Assembly (NCBI RefSeq): GCF_022539315.1
Contig: NC_066315.1
Span: 89,940,990 to 90,004,989 of the forward strand
DNA length: 64,000 bases
Direction: 5' to 3'
Origin: Serinus canaria
Taxonomy: Eukaryota; Chordata; Aves; Passeriformes; Fringillidae
The notes under the pieces were generated by a model, which saw only the letters and a program-made list of their open reading frames with translations, ran no database searches and was not told the origin of the DNA. Numbering within the stretch: position 1 is the stretch's first letter; each line of letters starts with the position of its first letter. Position numbers and translations under genes: made by a program. This document shows positions 61,301 through 64,000 of the stretch, piece after piece.

Positions 61301-64000
61301 TAATCTAATGTTGTGCTCACATCAGGTGTGTGTGTGTCCAAAGAATACTAGGAATGCTGATCAATTTCTTACTTGGACTTCTTCAAGTGAGTAGCATCAA
61401 AATTGATCAGAAATTTTAATTTCTTGGTAAAACTGAGTTATGCCTAAGCACTTTTCAGAATGAAGAACTCGCTCTTTTGGTTTTCATACATTCATTTGAA
61501 ATGCTTTATTTACTTCAAAAGGATTATTCTTAATAGCTTTAAAAATGAAAGCCCAAAACTAGCCAGAATTGTTGGCTTAGGACCTACAGCAGGGAATTAG
61601 TGGCTTCCCACTCACCACTAATGAGTGGATTTTTTTTAAGCTCTGTTTATTTATGAGCACTGTTGAATACAAATTCTTGTTAAACAAGTCATTTTAGGGA
61701 GCCTGCTCTGTTTGACATCAAAATATATTTAACAGACATATTAACAAAATGCTATTTGCCCAAGTGGCCACATAACTTCATCTAACATGAAAAAAATGCA
61801 GCCTGCTTAAAGAAGAAAAAAGTTTAAATTATTAGTAACTGTAGACTTCAGAAATTTTACCTCCTTTTCATAGCATGGGGTAATTTTTGGGCAACCAAAA
61901 CATACAAGTATGTACTTACAGGGACATACAATCATGCACTTAAATTATGTATACAATATACTACATAAACATTCCAGATAATTCATATCTAAGGTATGTG
62001 CAAGCTTAGTAAAGTGATTTGCTCATATTGAAGACCACATGCCTGAAGAATATTAGAGGGGAAAATAAAATACAGTTTTTGGGGTAGTAGAAGTGCTCCT
62101 CTGCAAAACCTTCCTCTCTTGGACCAGTGTAATTCCTTTTTCATGAATAAAAGAAATTTGAGCAGATTAAAACCAACAGAGTCGGTATTTTGATACATGA
62201 GGAAAGAAGTAATTTTTTGTTGTTGTTTCTTGACTTCTAGTAACATTTTTACTGTAGGGTTTTCTTCCAGATCCCCTATTTTGATTCTATTTTGATTATG
62301 TGTAAGAGAATACTATTCAGCCAAGCTTAAAGACTTTTTTGTTCTTGTTCTTCTTCCATGATCTCAGGTTTTGTTTTAAAAATTTCATTTGGTCATTGTT
62401 GTGAAATGAATTTTTCTTTTTCGTGTAATGTTTTCATCTCCTGAACTTCATGCTTTTTTGCCTTTTCATGTTTTCCTGCTTTTACACTTTTGATCACGAT
62501 GTTCTCTTCCACCATTTTTGTTCCTGCACTGTAACTCTGCGGCGTGCCATTTCTGTCAAGCCATGTGCCAAGAGAGCGCTCCTGCATCTCCCTGGGCAGG
62601 GATGCTCCAGGCTAAAGCTGGAGTTCAAGCAGCTGCAGAGGACCTTGGAGCAGCCACAGGTGTCAAGTGGAGCCCAGACACTTGACCCTTTTGCAGAAGT
62701 GCTTGGGTGCTGGCCTGGGATTCTTAAGTAAGGGTTTGCTTGTGTTTTCTTTCTTTACATATGTAATAACCCCCCAAACCAAATTAGTTTTCACAAGGAA
62801 GCAGAACCACTCAGCTTTGGCCATCTGCTGCTGCTCAGCAGGGGAGCAGTTCTGGTCGTGGAAGAGCATACCAAAAAGGTCAACTACTTTTAGTTTCTCA
62901 AATTACTCCATTGACAGATTGACCTGTAATTGTCTTCTTCCACTGTGACAAATTAAAACTCACTTACAGTGGGTAATGATTTGCTCCATTATATAAGATG
63001 GAGATGGGATAATTTACTGCATTCCTGTTCTGTGCTGCAATTGCCCATCAGATTAATTTGGGGGAAAAAAATTACACTGTGATAAAATCTAGCTTTAAGT
63101 GCATTGTACTCCAGCTCCTGCATCATCCAAGTGGTTGTCTCATTTTGCATTTCTGAAGCAATATATACAATATAAAAGAATGTTCTCATTTTTGCTAAAA
63201 TATGGCTATGTATGCACCCACAGAAGAGCTGATCCTTGTTTGTCTCTGACAAAGGTGTCTCTTGGGGACATAGGATTCCACATTATTACAAAAGATATTT
63301 AAAATCATTTTATATATAATATAGTAGTAATGGTATATGGTATATAAACTTTTAAAAAGTTTTAGTTAGTGCATGCCACCAAAAGTATGGAAAGGTTGCT
63401 TCCTGACAAGGAACATCAAGCTTGCCCATGAAATAAGGTTGATTAAAATTACAGTGTTTGAAAAATAAATTATAGAAACACATGGAAAAGGAGATATTTA
63501 CATGCACTTGTGTGAGTATCTGCAAATATAGCACTGCTTTTATTTTTTTTCCTTGTTTGTTCATTGGCAGGGTCCAGCTAACCTGCTCTGCATCAGACTC
63601 CATCATTATGTCTGTCAGCTTCACTGCCACATGGTTTTAGAACTTTCTGTTATTTCAGCAGTGAAGCAGAGCAAGCACATTACCAGTCAGATCATATTTA
63701 AGAAACCCAAGACGAAAACCCCAAAATTTATTCGATATATTTTCTGTAGCCATGGTAATGAAGCTCAGTGAGGCAGGAAGACTCTACTACATCGTCATTA
63801 CTTACAGCTTGTGACTGCAGAGCCAGTTGTGAGTTGCCTGGTACACACAGCATCAGCTCCATCTCCTAGCATCACTTTTTGCTAAATTTTACTGTCCTTC
63901 TCAGGCAACAGTCATCTCCCTCAAAATTTGTTTGCTGGATCTCAAATGCAATGGATCCAGAAAGAAAAAAAAATAGTACAGAAATTATAAAAAACTGTCT

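Larger units (their letters stand above)
34162..64000 (+). other. Long intron (GABA-B receptor-type gene), to window end
   Basis: About 30 kb of AT-rich DNA with CR1 copies, one MIR-like relic and simple repeats. At the + strand AG|TGY acceptor-like sites I noticed, none gave a frame resembling exon 2 of a GABA-B receptor. Mammalian GABBR2 has a very long first intron, so the absence of exon 2 is not surprising. Stretches not listed separately hold nothing I can name. Confidence 0.6.

Noticed and set aside
62450..62731. 93-codon + strand frame in a GC-richer patch
   Set aside because: No recognisable protein, no clear exon borders; the patch may be an unidentified old repeat.
63553..63771. 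Open frame after an AG with GPANLL, superficially like the GPNHLM stretch of receptor exon 2
   Set aside because: The similarity ends after a few residues, and the expected CDNA start and GGVCPSV motif are missing.
1..64000. tRNA, rRNA, CRISPR or bacterial-type operon features
   Set aside because: Nothing resembling these was seen; the window is vertebrate genomic DNA throughout.

Overview
The window is vertebrate nuclear DNA, most likely from a bird (probably a neoavian, perhaps a passerine). Three things point there: short protein-coding exons with GT/AG borders in AT-rich introns, several CR1 non-LTR retrotransposon copies with the typical avian CR1 3' tail, and endogenous-retrovirus LTRs of a kind I associate with bird genomes. 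There is no bacterial, plasmid or phage content, and most open frames longer than 60 codons are chance frames in introns or intergenic DNA.

Region 1 (1 to about 11.7 kb): the last three coding exons of GALNT12 on the + strand (681-794, 6991-7146, 10001-10138), encoding the C-terminal ricin-B-type lectin domain of a Golgi polypeptide GalNAc-transferase, followed by a 3'UTR and a candidate poly(A) signal at 11698. A sense-oriented ERV LTR lies in the last intron.

Region 2 (about 11.7-18.3 kb): intergenic DNA holding a minus-strand solo LTR interrupted by a second LTR with a clear 6-bp target duplication.

Region 3 (about 18.3-20.9 kb): a strong CpG island containing the first coding exon (19467-19775, + strand) of a GABA-B receptor subunit 2-type gene: signal peptide plus the first strand and helix of the Venus-flytrap ligand-binding domain, ending at a phase-0 GT donor.

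Region 4 (about 20-64 kb): AT-rich DNA that looks like one long first intron, with CR1 fragments, an old MIR-like SINE relic and simple repeats. Inside it, at 33868/33916-34161, is a second intact GABA-B-receptor-type first exon: start codon, signal peptide, the same S-x-x-G-L-x-P and VLPAV landmarks, the same D-T-[E/Q] end and the same phase-0 donor. I looked by eye at AG|TGY acceptor-like sites on the + strand downstream and found no exon 2 for either. The two first exons therefore either feed the same downstream exons as alternative promoters, or belong to interleaved or tandem paralogues. This pair, and the position of a GABBR2-type gene just 3' of GALNT12 (a different arrangement from the one I remember in mammals), are the most interesting points in the window.
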